The notes beneath the pieces were generated by a model that saw only the letters and a program-made list of their open reading frames with translations, was not told the origin of the DNA and did no database searches. From Erythroxylum novogranatense (lineage: Eukaryota; Streptophyta; Magnoliopsida; Malpighiales; Erythroxylaceae): DNA of 64,000 nt. The position numbers and the translations under genes are program-made. Shown here one piece after another: positions 37,881-49,482 of the stretch; within the stretch, counting starts at the first letter, position 1, and the number at the start of each line of letters is the position of its first letter. The stretch is from the NCBI GenBank assembly GCA_029891385.1, contig CM057228.1, forward strand, positions 25,324,809-25,388,808. The letters are read 5' to 3'.

Positions 37881-39180
37881 CAACATTACAACTTGTAATA
37901 CTCATATCTCTCAACTCCAATATCCAAAATTTACAAACTTTATATCGTTGAAAAGCTGGAAAGATCATCTACAACTTCTAAGAAGACAATTTTGCAAAAA
38001 TCTATCTAAATCAATCTATAATTTCTCCTGACTTTAGAACACGAATTTTACATTCATCTTTCAATGTACTGCACCCAATTCTCAACTTCATGACAAAGTT
38101 TGAGATTCTTAGAGATAGAATTGAAATTCAATGTCTTTATAAGAAATGTAATCATATATCTCTAGTTTAATCCAAAAGAAGAATCATCTAGTTTAGACAA
38201 CTAGAAAAAACATTGTGGCTAAAAGACTGAAGCATATTCAGTAAACATTTTCCATATTTTCAAACTTTCAATATTTTACATCACCAAAATACCATTTTTT
38301 TTTCAAAAACTAATTTTAACACTATAACTGAATTTATTCCCTCCCAACCACCCAGTACTTATGAATATACTCTTAAATGTCACTTTCCATGCAGATAACA
38401 GTAACTCCTTAACTTTCTTTCATAAATCACCAACTCTAAAGTATTTGTTCACTACTTACCTGTCTAAAACTTCAAAATCTTCAAGCTCTAAACTCTATGT
38501 AATTTACATATTTCACTGTGTATAATGACCAGCTTCTAGTTTTTCTTAGGGTAGAAGACACAAATAACAAAGTGGGTTTGGGATAGGAAAGGAAAAGCGT
38601 AGATATCTCTTAGAAGGTGTTTAATGGAAAACTCTGTGGACGGGAAGAACATTTGAAGAAGATGACCATGAAGAATGAATCTAGACATATAACTTAACCT
38701 TTCAACTCCTAGAAACAGTAACCTACATCTTAATAAAGTATCAAGCCTAAGTGACACTTGTCATTTTCCTTATATCTAAGCTCTAACTTAGTTTCTTTTA
38801 AAACTAACTCCCTTAACTCTCATCTTTACAATTCAACTATCTCCAAATCTTCACTTGATGTCTTTTTTCCTATCTTCCAAAATTTTTCAACAATTTATGC
38901 CTAAATTCACTAAAATTCACAAATACAATATTCTTACTAACCAATAGAATTTTCCAAATAAATAAATTCAAAATTATTAAAACACTCAAAAATCATAACT
39001 TAATCTAATTATACCTGGAATTATTCATGAATGCATGTACAATTATTTTCATGTCCTATGACTTCACTATTCATATGTATGTGTATACCATGATATGCAT
39101 GAACATGGAGATACCTTTCTAACTCTCATAATTACTCACATTTACCATTTTAACCTTCCCATAGGTAATGGGATGTTACA

Positions 39181-40115
39181 CCAAGTTATTATCCACACAA
39201 ACGAAAGAAAGGTAGTGTAGGTTGCGGTTTTGTGAATGAAGACAAAGGTATCCTATTTTAGATGAAATAAAATTGAGGTGAAGAAGCTTCTAAGTTAAGC
39301 GATGAAACCAAGCCTGACGAGCTTGTTTGAGACCATATAGGGGCTTTATGAAGTTGATAAACATATGATTTGGATCTGTAAAGCCAGTAGGTTGAACCAT
39401 ATAAATAGGTTCTTGAAGATAACCAAAAAAGGGCATTATTGACATTGATTTGGCAAATTGTCCAGTTGTTAGAAAGAGCTAGGGTGAGAATAGTACAAAT
39501 AGTGGTAGCTTTAACTACTGGATTAAAGATCTTGGTTTGATGTTTCCTTTGGCAATAAGATATGCTTTATAACATTCAATAAAACTATTAGAATGTTTTT
39601 GGTATGAAATACCTATTTATAACCTACAATGTTAGTATTTGGAGGAGGGGAAACAAAAGACCAGATGTGGTTACGATGAAGAGCATTGAACTCATCAAGC
39701 ATTGTTTGGCTCTAGTAAGAAAATTTGTTAGATTGATTGATAAGTATGTGATCAAGAGTATGGGGATTGTGTAATGGTGGTGTAGGAGATATAGTCATGA
39801 AATATATGGGCAATGTGAGTGTGATCACGGGAACATATGATCATTGGATGGACTGTTGGAGACAAGGAACTTTGGTGAGATAGAGGTGGTGGTGGAATAA
39901 AAGTATGGAAGGGCATTGGTAAGGAAGTAAGAGAAGAAGTAGGAGGAGGAGGTGGAAGGAGAACTAACAAACGGAAAAACATCTTCAATAAAACAAACAT
40001 ATCCAGACGTGAATTTTAGAGGTAGAGGGATCAAAACAGTGATACCTTTTATACTAAGAAGAGCAACCAAAAAAGACACAAGGGATAGATTTTTGGAAAA
40101 GTTTGTTAGGACAAG
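39181..40115 (-). pseudogene. Copia integrase end and RT first half
   Basis: Reads from the right PNKLFQKSIPCVFFGCSS, GYVCFIEDVFPFVSS, and then the RT start with EPIYMVQPTGFTDP and KPLYGLKQARQAWFHRL. The protein then ends at FVCVDNNL where the solo LTR is inserted. Stops are present. Confidence 0.88.
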
Positions 40116-41510
40116 TTGATAAGTCAATTAAAATACATACATTTCGGACTTAATTTTTATTGATGTGTTGAAATTGGTATCCTAAATTGATGGAATTGTT
40201 TTATAAATGTTTACAGATGGTTTTCAACACTCTAAGGACGAAAAAGGACCAAAAAGGCGTAAAAGAAGGCAAGAAATCCGAAATTTCCAGATTGGCCAAA
40301 ATTCAGAGATTAGGCGTGGGCACGCCTAAGGACGGAATCTTAAAACTGCAGATTTTCCAGAAATCGTTTCCAATTAAAACACAATCTCCCAAGATCTGTT
40401 GGATTTCTTTTCAAGATATCTTCTACCGAAATTAGAAGATCACCTAATCTAGATGAAATCAAATCAAGATCATGAAGAGATTCAATTCAATTAGGAGGAT
40501 ATTGGTGATTGTCGCACAAATATATACATGTATTGGGGGAGGAGGCTGCCGTAGGTTTTAGGTTAGGTTTAGAATAGAATTTCTTTTATGCTGTCTTGTT
40601 TTGCTGCATTATTCAAATAGTGGTATCGTAGGTTTAGGGAGCCTTTGGGCTAATTCAATTTTCCGGTTTCTTGTCTTTAAGTTTCTGCACAATTTCACTT
40701 ATTATTTTCGTAGTTTTCATGAAAGACTAGTTATGGAGACTGTTTCTATTATTGTTTCTTTGATTTCAATTCAAGTATGAGTAGTTAAATTTTCTTATCT
40801 TGGTTTAGGGATCCATGTTACATGTTATTTTGGTGAGATTATTTGGATGTTTTTCATGATTGTTAATGAACATTGAATATTTTCAGATCTATTCTTTCTA
40901 ATTGAATTTGTTGGTTTCTAGGAGCGCTACTAGAGGTTAATTGATTCAACTGCTAGATTAACGAAATATGACGTTCAGTTTCGGTAATCATAAGTAGCAA
41001 TTAGGATTAACTTCTCTACATTAGAGTCAGAAAATTCTAAGAAAATATTCACTTGATTGATTTCATGTCGCACATGTTTATCACTTGTCATTGGTTCTTA
41101 ATTCTTAATGCTATTATTCAATTTACCTATGATCATATCTAGGTTATTGTTTAATAAGATTGCTAGAATACATGTTTCTAGTCATTACACTTAAGATAAA
41201 TTTTCCCCCAATGAATGTTTATTAATAATTGCAATTTTATGTCGAGGATCCATAATAGCATGGTAATATCGGTGACCGAAACCAAGGTATTTTTCCTATT
41301 AACTTTTCAGATTTAATTATTGCTTTTGATTTGTGATTTTTCTCTTTTAGTTTTGTCGTGACAAAACCCCCCTCTTTATTTTCGTTTAAACTAACTAACC
41401 TTTACCGTTAGAGATTCCTCGTGGGAACGATATCCGCTTACCGCTACTACATTAATTTGTTTTAACGGAAGTGATTTCTTTTATATTTGGTTGCAGGCGA
41501 CAGCATCACC
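40116..41510. mobile_element. Solo-LTR-like insertion (1.4 kb) nested in copia integrase
   Basis: ACAAG occurs at 40111-40115 and 41511-41515. Removing 40116-41510 together with one ACAAG restores the copia frame (CFSLLTFT joined to CPNKLF). The insert has no coding frames. It starts near TGATAAGTC, ends near GCATCA plus CC, and its right part (cctcgtgggaacgatatcc) resembles the pre-PBS part of Tat/Athila-type LTRs. Class assignment is therefore tentative, but the insertion itself is well supported. Confidence 0.8.
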
Positions 41511-42970
41511 ACAAGTAAAGGTTAATAAGGAAAAACAATCACATCCAAAGACACAAAGAAAAGTAAGATTAGGTTTGGTGTGAAATTGTAGTTTATATGG
41601 GAATTTATAATGAAGAATAGGAGTACCTAAGAGAATAATGAGATAGACATCTATAGAGAGTGCTTTAAACTAAAAGGTTTTATGAAGAGATGTATGAAGT
41701 AGGAGTGTCAGGCCAGTCTCAGTAATGTGATGTATTTTATGTTCAACAATACTATTTTGTTGAAAAGTATCAGGACAAGAGATTAAAAAAGATAATGTTA
41801 GTGGATGTGAGGTAGTTAAAAAGGCACATTTGATGAGTTCAGGAGCTCCATCACATTAAAAAATTTTCATAGTGATTGAGAAAAGATTTTCAATGGTAGT
41901 TTTGAAATTTTGGAAATGCGAGAGGGAATGAGATTTTTGTGCTAATGGAAAGACCCTTGTCAAGCGACTAAAGTCATCCACAAAGATAATAACATATCAA
42001 AATATGGAGAAAGAGAAGCGAGGGCCCCAATTGTCACAATGAGTCAGTTACAAAGGTGTAAAAAGATAATGAAAATAGGAGATGAATGGTTTTTCCTTGA
42101 AAACATGAAGTACAAGAGTTATAACTTTGGAATTGATGGGCAAACAATTAAATAAACTAAAAATTGTGGAATGACAGGAATGAACAAGACGTTGATGCCA
42201 CTAATCAAGTAAAGCAGAAGTGACTACAAAGAACTAGATTCTTGAAGTGTCAGGGAAGCTTCAATGGATAGAAATTTTTGTGGGATGGTCCCGCAAAGAG
42301 CGGTATCTTAGAGTGAAGGTCCTTCACAATATAACCAAAGTGATTAAATTCAATAAGATAGGAATTATCAATGATAAATTTAGATATAGACAAAAGATTT
42401 GTAGCAAAGTAAGGAACAATAAGAATATTATTAATATGAAGTGGTCAGTGGAAGTAAGAACAAATAAAGAAGAATCAAGGAGACTATTCCTATTATCAAC
42501 AACCACTTTGTTGGAACCTTCACATGGTGTAACGGATTCTAAAATTTGACAATTAGGTATCATGTGAGCTTTAGCTTCAGTGTCTGGTAATCATTTAATA
42601 ATATTACTAGATGGGAGCTAAAAAATGTCCATAATAGGTTAAATATTCATAGCAAAAAAAGTTTTCATGAGATTATTGAAAATATGGTGAGAACCAATAA
42701 GGCTATTACGAGATTCAGAGTATCAAAAGTGATAATGTGATCCCATTCCCAACAAATTTGGCATTGTGGTTTAGACCGAGAAGGGTTTTTTTGGGTTTAG
42801 ATTGGATATTGGGTTAGGTTGGTGTAAATGGACTTTTGGAAAAAGTCTTGATTATTTATGGAAAATGGGCTAATGGCTGATAACGTCTAAATAGGTTATA
42901 GGTTATTGGGTTAAGGGGCATGTGGACATCTGTTGGGTCGAATAGGTTTTGGGAGTGGGTAACTTGCTAA
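41511..42970 (-). pseudogene. Copia gag end, protease and integrase segment
   Basis: From the right it reads NPKKPSRSKPQCQICWEWDH (gag zinc knuckle region), PDTEAKAHMIPNCQILES (protease region), VDDFSRL-like integrase core remains near 41960-42000, and LGTPILHYKFPYKLQFHTKP followed by FGCDCF at the insertion point. Many stops are present. Its upstream gag is cut off at about 42974 by the hAT terminus. Confidence 0.85.
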
Positions 42971-43304
42971 AACCTAGGGTTGTTCCTATTGTTTTATAGG
43001 TCTTGGGCAAAGTAAAATGAAGCGCCCCAACAAATTGATAATGTACAAATATGTAAATTTTAAAAGTATATTTTATAATTAAAATTTAACATCCATATAT
43101 AAGTGACTCAATTTATAAGTCCACACACTCAATAAAATACTAAATGATGATAACATCAGCTAATAACATCTTACAAATGTCAATAGAAATAAAATCACTA
43201 AAAATAGTAGCAGTAATAACAAAATAGCAATGGCAGCAACTAAACAAAATATCATACTGCAAAATACTAAGAGAATTGTACTAACAGGCGCATAGATGAT
43301 CATG

Positions 43305-45695
43305 GTTTATGAAAAATAATTTCTATATAAATTTTTAGAAGCAAAATCATCAATAATAGTATCAAGAGCAATATTGTCCAACAGATCCTTCTTAATACAT
43401 AAAATAACTAAACCATTCAACCTTTCTTATGACATTGATAACTTCAAGTAAATTTTCAATAATTTTAACTTTTAAAAACTTCTCTCAGCTGATGCTACAG
43501 CCACAAATATAGTCAATAGAATTTGATAAGCAATTAAAACATTTGGATAACAATATGCAGCTTAACAAATTTTAAATTTTCAACTGATGACCTTAACTCA
43601 TTTGGCAAAATAATTTGCAACAATTTTAATTTTAAAAAAAGATTATCTAAATCCACATCCGACATATTTTATGAGAAAGTTGTAAAATTAATGCAATATT
43701 CTCTTAATTCATTATCAATCAATGACCGCAACTTCGTTGAATCAAATAAAAAATCTAAAAATATATTTAAATATCGTTAATTATTCAAATCTATTCTTCA
43801 ACGAAATAAATGCCATATCCACAACAACCAGAAAGTAATTAACTTTGAACGAATCATCAGTTGATTATATTTTTCCATTGTGATCATTTTCATCAAATTG
43901 TCTTTTCCTAATAATACAATGTCTAGCTAGAAATGTAGGCTCCACATTCATCGCATATGCAAGACTTTTGGCAATATTCATACTAGGGACAAACCCTTCG
44001 TCTCTATATTTCTCAAAACATACCATCACATCTTCTAATTGTTCTGTGATAACGTTAATACACATAGATTTAGATTGTAACTTTTTACTCAACATGTTAA
44101 TAGCAATAAAATATAATACCAACTAACCATACCAAGTAAAAACTCAAAACCCTCAAGTGCACTAACTAAAATTTCCACTTCACTCTTTGACTTAGCATCA
44201 TCACAAGATCTAGATAATTCTATCAAAGTCAATCCTATTTGAGAAATTTGAAATCTAATAGATTTATCACTATTTATTCAACTCTCCTAACAAGTTTTAG
44301 ACAATGATTTCATGGTTAAGCCCAAAACATTAGCAAATAAAACCTTCCACCTTTTAGGAGAACTTGAAAATGATGCATCTATGCAGTACATAACTCCAAA
44401 AGATGAAAAATGTTTAACACAATAATGTTTCAAATCACTAAGAGTAAGATTAAGATTATGACAAGCATAATACACATATAATGCTCTTGGATTTATTTCA
44501 AATAATCGTTTTTGAACCCCCTTGTGAACCATTATCATAACCTTGACCCCTCACATTATGGACATTAAGATTAAGAGACTTAAAATGCATTTAATAAGTC
44601 ATTGAAAATTCACAATCCAAGTGTGTCATCTACCTTCAAGAACTCTAAAAAGTACCTTTATTTTTATTTTTTTACTTGACATATTCACACATCGTACTGA
44701 CAAACTCATTTTTTCTTGATGACTCAAATATGATGTACAACAAAAAATATCAGAAAAGTATTTTGCCTCTTTAACGATCTTTATGATAAACTTCTAACAT
44801 AATGAGCCGATAAAATTAACTCATTTTGAATTTTGTGACCAAGATAATGATGATGAATTGCATGATTTTGAATGCAGCTAACATGATCTTGCGTTATTAT
44901 ATCGAATTCATCAGTCATCTTAATCAATCCCAAAAAAATACCATTACTGTCTTAGTACAGTTTCTCATTGGATCATCGAAAAGCCAAATTACATTTAGCA
45001 AGACATTTCATAACAGAAACTATTTTTAAAAAAAAACTTGTCTCTAACGTTCTTTCTCCTTTACAATTGCTTATTGCAAATCTTTATCAATTATTTGATT
45101 TTTGCTTATTATTCCTCTTAATTCATTCCAAGTTCTTATATTAGTTATACATTCAAAACTATTCTCATGTTTTTTGAGTCTCTAACAAAGATGCTTCCAA
45201 TCCCCAAATCCATCATTTGCTAATGTACTTTGTTTGCTATTAAATTTAAACAACTTACAATAAAAACAATATACTTTGTCTATAGGTTTAGAGTAAACCA
45301 ATCCTTTTTTATCGCTAATCTCTCCATTACTCAATTTTTTTAGAATAATAAGAATATGAAAAATGTCAAGAGGTATTGTTTAAAGAAAACTTAAGATTCA
45401 ATTATTTTACAAATCCTTTTCAACTAAAATGTCCCTTACTTTACTATCAAGATTATCCTAATTTCTAAGATCATAAATATCCAATATAAAGATTAGTTGC
45501 TCATCTACCCTTAAATTTTCTAAAGTGGATGCATTTGGTACATGATCATGCTTACTCAAACTATTAATATCTTTATCAATATGAATCTCAATACTTATAA
45601 TTACTCCTTTTAAGATTCTATTAACTGTTTTACTTGTTTTCTTCTTCTTCTTTTTTTCCTTTTTTAATTCCAGACAAATGTTTTTTAGGCAACAT
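43305..45695 (-). pseudogene. hAT-superfamily transposase, ZMYM1/DUF4371-like
   Basis: Pieces in order are an N-terminal MLPKKHLSGIKKGKK, a zinc-finger region [20 protein letters not shown] then CFYCKLF, the core HKGVQKRLFEINPRALYV and SSSPKRWKVLFANVLGLTMK, then KKLQSKSMCINVITEQLEDV and PTFLARHCIIRKRQFDEN. The C-terminal dimerisation domain ends KDLLDNIALDTIIDDFASKN. The order and content match the domesticated-looking ZMYM1-like hAT transposases of plants. Multiple stops, frameshifts and missing stretches (catalytic centre not recognisable) make it non-functional. Confidence 0.9.
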
Positions 45696-46673
45696 AATAT
45701 AAACCAATTATAACACAATTCAACTAGAATAAGAACAAAAGCACTCATATGAAATCGGAAGAAGTATGCAGCATAACAAAACACCAATATATTTACAATA
45801 TATCACAAAAAATATCAATGGTATTATATATGTGATAGAGGAAAACGGGTCAAATTTAATATCCTATATTAAAATGAAAAACAAAGAGCAAATTTTATAA
45901 TAGAGAACACTAATTTTTAAAATACAAACAATTAACATGCTTAAGAGAAAATAGAGTAAATAATATTCCAAGTTATTAATTATTCTAAGTTATTTACCTA
46001 AAATCATTTATACTCTCCATGTTATTGTAATCATTATTCGAGATGAGTTCTTTTCTGAATAAGTTAGATTACTATTTACATTAAAATTTATATCTACTTA
46101 AGCTAGAAATTGCATACATCTCGTAATTGTGTAATGAAATGTTGTAAGGGACATGGCAACAAAAGAAAATCAATTTAGATCACATTTATAAATAATTTTA
46201 GTGGTCTTAGTTATTCCAAAGTATATTTTTATTATGTTGGATTATTAAGAAAATTATTTACTATTAAAATAAAAATACATTCAGCAAACTTTTATATAAA
46301 TTATTACTATTTGTATTCAAAAGTATTTATATGTTACATAATTAACTATTTTGCATTCAAAGCATTTATAACAATTAATTATATGATAATTTTTATTAAA
46401 ATAATAAAAGGGCTTAACATAAAGTATATTATTCTAAACTTTGTAATATTAACCTTATTTTTAAAAATAAATCAAATCACACAAACAAATCTTCTTATTT
46501 TAGTTCTTTAAATTTCTTTACTACCCCAAACCAAACATTGTCTCTAAGATTGATGATTCTCTTCTTATAATTAAAATCCCATTTCTTTCAACATTTTCCT
46601 TATAGCTAGGTTAACCAAATTGAAACTCAAAACACATAAATCATGAACAAACAAAGGCTTTGCGTGAAAAAAG
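45696..46673. other. AT-rich sequence between transposase and Pack-MULE
   Basis: No coding or repeat family recognised. If the hAT limits are right, this is its 5-prime non-coding part. Confidence 0.4.
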
Positions 46674-47806
46674 AATAATTAAAAATGCTCAAATTATTCA
46701 ATTTTAGCCTGATAGTCTTAATATTATCTTCGTTGATATGACACTGTTACCAGTTAATGGATCCTCATTAGTCAGACACATCAACATAATTAGTAGAAGT
46801 CGGTCTAATTAGTGAAACAAAGTCGTTTCATAATAAAACCGAGAAATCCCTAACTTTTCTCTCACTCAACCCGTCGTCTAGTCCTTCACGTGCTTCAATA
46901 ACGTCTTTCATCTAAATAGTTGTTTTTTCTCGTAGATGAGAGCATTCAAAAAAATGGCTGCTTGCACTAAATCGTGGACTTCATTCCAGGAATAAAAAAT
47001 ATGCGTTTAAAGGATTTTGTTGCTAGCAGAACTCAAGCGAGAAGTAATAATGAAGTCAGGTTTTGGTTGGCAGTAAAGATAACTAACAAAACATGAGAAG
47101 CTCCAATACTCATTTTGCACACTATTGATACTTCAAAACTTGAACTTTTGGATCCAATATCCTCTATATTTTGTACTGTCTGTTTCATTGGCCCTCTACA
47201 ACTACATCTCAATCAAAGGCAACAAAGTAGTCTAAGATCAATTGGATGTCATTTTTGGAAAGAAGAACCCGAATGTCTTCAATGGCTTGATTCCAAGGAA
47301 CCTTACTGGCTTTATGTAAATTTTGACAGCATAACAATATTGACAACCAAATAACTAATTGAATTTGGGATGGGACTGGCCAAAAGCAACCACCCATTTT
47401 TGTGGATAATAAGGCTTGATATGGTAGTTGGTGGTTCTACAGTATTACCTCCAAAGTTCAGTGAAGAAACAAGAGAGAGGGGATTCATAGCTAGTTGGTG
47501 TCCACAAGAGTGATGTCATGCTTGAGTGAGAAAAGTTAGGAGTTTAGCTTATAGATTGAGAACAACGATAGGGTGTGATTGTCTCTGTTTTGTTTTAAAC
47601 TGGTTTTTGTTAATTACGTTGACATTTCTGATTAATAAGGGTCCATTGACATATGACACAGTGTTACGTCAGTGAAGATAACAATGAAATTAACGTCGGA
47701 CCATAATTGAAAAGATTGATAGTTTGGATATTTTATTGTTACATTTTAAAATTCAGACTATAATTGAAAAGATGATGAAAATTTGAGTTTTTTTTATAAT
47801 TAACCC
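46674..47806. mobile_element. Pack-MULE carrying a UGT85A fragment
   Basis: Long inverted repeats frame the UGT fragment. The left arm around 46690-46792 (attcaattttagcctgatag, attatcttcgttgatatgac, caacataatta) is the inverse, with scattered changes, of the right arm around 47610-47806 (taattacgttgac, gaagataacaatgaaattaa, ccataattgaaaag). The right terminus (TTATAATTAACCC) matches the GGGTTAATTATAA start common to plant Mutator-like elements. The left terminus is decayed, and I could not verify a 9-bp target duplication. No transposase is encoded, only host-gene sequence, which defines a Pack-MULE. Confidence 0.7.
46974..47516 (+). pseudogene. UGT85A-like UDP-glycosyltransferase fragment
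   Basis: Reads VDFIPGIKNMRLKDFVASRT, then LHTIDTSKLELLDPISSIF, IGPLQLHLNQ, FWKEEPECLQWLDSKEP, LIEFGMGLAKSNHPFLWIIR and ends FIASWCPQE followed by a stop. Family members glycosylate small molecules using UDP-sugar. The fragment covers the inter-domain linker and the start of the C-terminal domain. It stops at the first residues of the PSPG donor-binding box, and the N-terminal acceptor domain is missing. At least three stops or frameshifts are present. It is enclosed by MULE-type inverted repeats. Confidence 0.9.
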
Positions 47807-47811
47807 TAAAA

Positions 47812-48215
47812 TATATAACGAAATGTTTGAAAGAAATTTATGAATACATAACATAAAAAAGTCAACATTAACTTAATGTTAAATTTGGAAGCTGAAAAGT
47901 TATTATCCTCGCTTAATAACACAATTGCCACCCACCCAAGAAAAAGAAACAATACCCTTCCACTTTTCCGTGACATACCCATTAATTAGAGTTTGTGAGC
48001 GGAAAATTATAAGAAAGGTTCTTAGTAGGTGCCTTTTTTGCCCTTGCCTAGGGCCAAGACAATTATAGGTGTTTTCTTGAGTGGTTATTGATCATAGAAC
48101 TGAATTTGACGCTAATGAATTTCACGCACATATAATATAACCATTCTGCACCACTTATAATAAATATTACTGAATTATATGCTGATAACTCGCGTCGCCA
48201 TTCTAACCACTTACA
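47812..48215. other. AT-rich spacer
   Basis: No gene recognised. It contains the possible right hAT terminus (48030-48080). Confidence 0.35.
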
Positions 48216-48218
48216 ATA

Positions 48219-48268
48219 AGAACACTAGTTTTCCATATCTGAAAGAACACTAGTTTTCCATATCTGAA
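48219..48268. repeat. 25-bp perfect tandem duplication
   Basis: agaacactagttttccatat plus ctgaa occurs twice, back to back, 57 bp before the TR-GAG element. Confidence 0.95.
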
Positions 48269-48324
48269 TCAGTGCAACTTCTCGATAGCAAATGGAACGT
48301 GGTTCTGCCGGATTCTGGCTGAAC

Positions 48325-48714
48325 TGGTTATTGCCATTCTGATCCATGTCTCTGATGTCTGTTGAAGCGATCTTGGTGAAAAAGTCTCCTGCAAAACAAA
48401 GGGAAGGCACGTCGGGGTGAAATCCCGATTTGCCCCTCCGACGCTCAAGTAAGTCTTTGGTGGAGGTGAGGTTAATACAGATCAGAGAAAACAACTAGGT
48501 TATGATCTTGTACCTTGGTTATGAGAGAATAATACCTTATATACGTTTTCCTGCTAGGTTTTGGGTCTTTACGTTTCTTACGTACGTGCATGGGAGATTT
48601 TCCTATGCTAATGGGCTGTGGATATATAGATTAGACCCAGATTAAGCCATGGTTGTGAGATTGATCGATCGGCCCGTAATATTGGACTTGGGCCCAATAT
48701 TGCCGACCCAACCA
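48325..48714 (+). repeat. 5-prime LTR of TR-GAG
   Basis: 390 bp. Its sequence is the same as 52585-52960 except for about a dozen one-base differences, nearly all of them bases missing from the 3-prime copy. Confidence 0.88.
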
Positions 48715-49482
48715 TAAGCCCCCCCTACTCCTCGAGTCTGAGCGAAGAGAAGGGTCGAAGGAGTACGTTGTTGTAGTTAAATCGATTAAACCGTAACATG
48801 TGAAGCAGGACGGCTTGCGATGTGGCCGATCGGTCGAGCATTGGCTTTATAGCTCGGTATAGGACAGCTCAGGTAATTTCAGCTGGTCGGGTGCCGACCT
48901 GCTGGGTATAACTGCTCGTATTGGCCGACTCGTTGTACCGAACTGGTCGTTTTGGGATTGATTGGTTGAGGTCCCTCATCGATCGGTTTCACCGCTTATT
49001 GCGTGACAACCGGCTATATAGCATGTCCGACGATCATCATTGGCGACGCTGACTCGCGTGAAATACTTATTCATCGACGGTTCATGATCTCGATATTGCT
49101 CGTAATCCAAACGTATCGTCCTTTTAACCGCTGCGCCATCTTGTCGTCGACGCCCTTCAACTGTCGCGCCCCTTCAAATTTTGAATAACCCGAACTCCTG
49201 CGGCTTAGATCATGCTGCGTGTCCGAGCACAGCTCGGATTTTCTCCACGCGTCGTAGTCCGATTGGGTCACTTTGGAGCGCTCCTTCTCCCGTCCTTCTA
49301 TAAATACCCATGCTCGACGAGTTGTGAGTTTCTGGCTTTTGCTTTCGTTTTCTTGCCTACATTTTGCCTTCGCCTGTTCCTTGTTCGCGATTGCCAGAAA
49401 CTTCCTTATACTCCACCGTCCGATTTTCCTGTATCCAATCTCCGATTAGGTACGTCCTTTTCTTCATTCCCTCTTCTTTTTC

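Larger units (their letters stand above)
35404..39180 (-). mobile_element. Solo LTR (3.8 kb) nested in the copia RT
   Basis: 3777 bp with terminal TGTAGCGCCC...GATGTTACA, flanked by CCAAA (35399-35403) and CCAAG (39181-39185), a 5-bp target duplication with one change. No gag or pol is present inside, so this is one LTR left by recombination between the two LTRs of a large element. Strand is inferred from the usual TGTAACATCCC start of such plant LTRs and is not certain. Deleting it joins the copia frame as CVDNNL then VTGSS, that is, beside the RT catalytic YVDD motif. Confidence 0.9.
25487..42970 (-). mobile_element. Ty1/copia element split by three nested insertions
   Basis: Four minus-strand segments form one copia polyprotein in order. 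42970-41511 holds the gag zinc knuckle (PQCQICWEWDHI), protease-like region (PDTEAKAHMIPNC) and integrase. 40115-39181 holds the end of integrase (IPCVFFGCSS) and the first part of RT (PLYGLKQARQAWFHRL). 35403-34986 holds the rest of RT (FSIKDLAPFHHFL). 26047-25487 holds RNase H (ISWSAKK, TKHIEIDIHF, MTKALSSFAFHRLRDKL). Removing each insertion at its target duplication restores codon-for-codon continuity at all three joints. Stop codons and frameshifts are frequent, so the element is dead. LTRs were not identified. Confidence 0.9.
42974..48080 (-). mobile_element. hAT element (ZMYM1-like transposase), approximate limits
   Basis: The left end near 42974 (AGGGTTGTTCCTATTG, then TTTTATAGGTCTTGGGCAAAG) resembles the terminal repeat of plant hAT elements with ZMYM1-like transposases. 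A possible opposite end is at about 48030-48080 (TTTTTTGCCCTTGCCTAGGG then CC...TATAGG). It encloses the transposase relic and the UGT-carrying Pack-MULE. I could not find a matching 8-bp target duplication, so the right boundary is a hypothesis. Confidence 0.45.
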
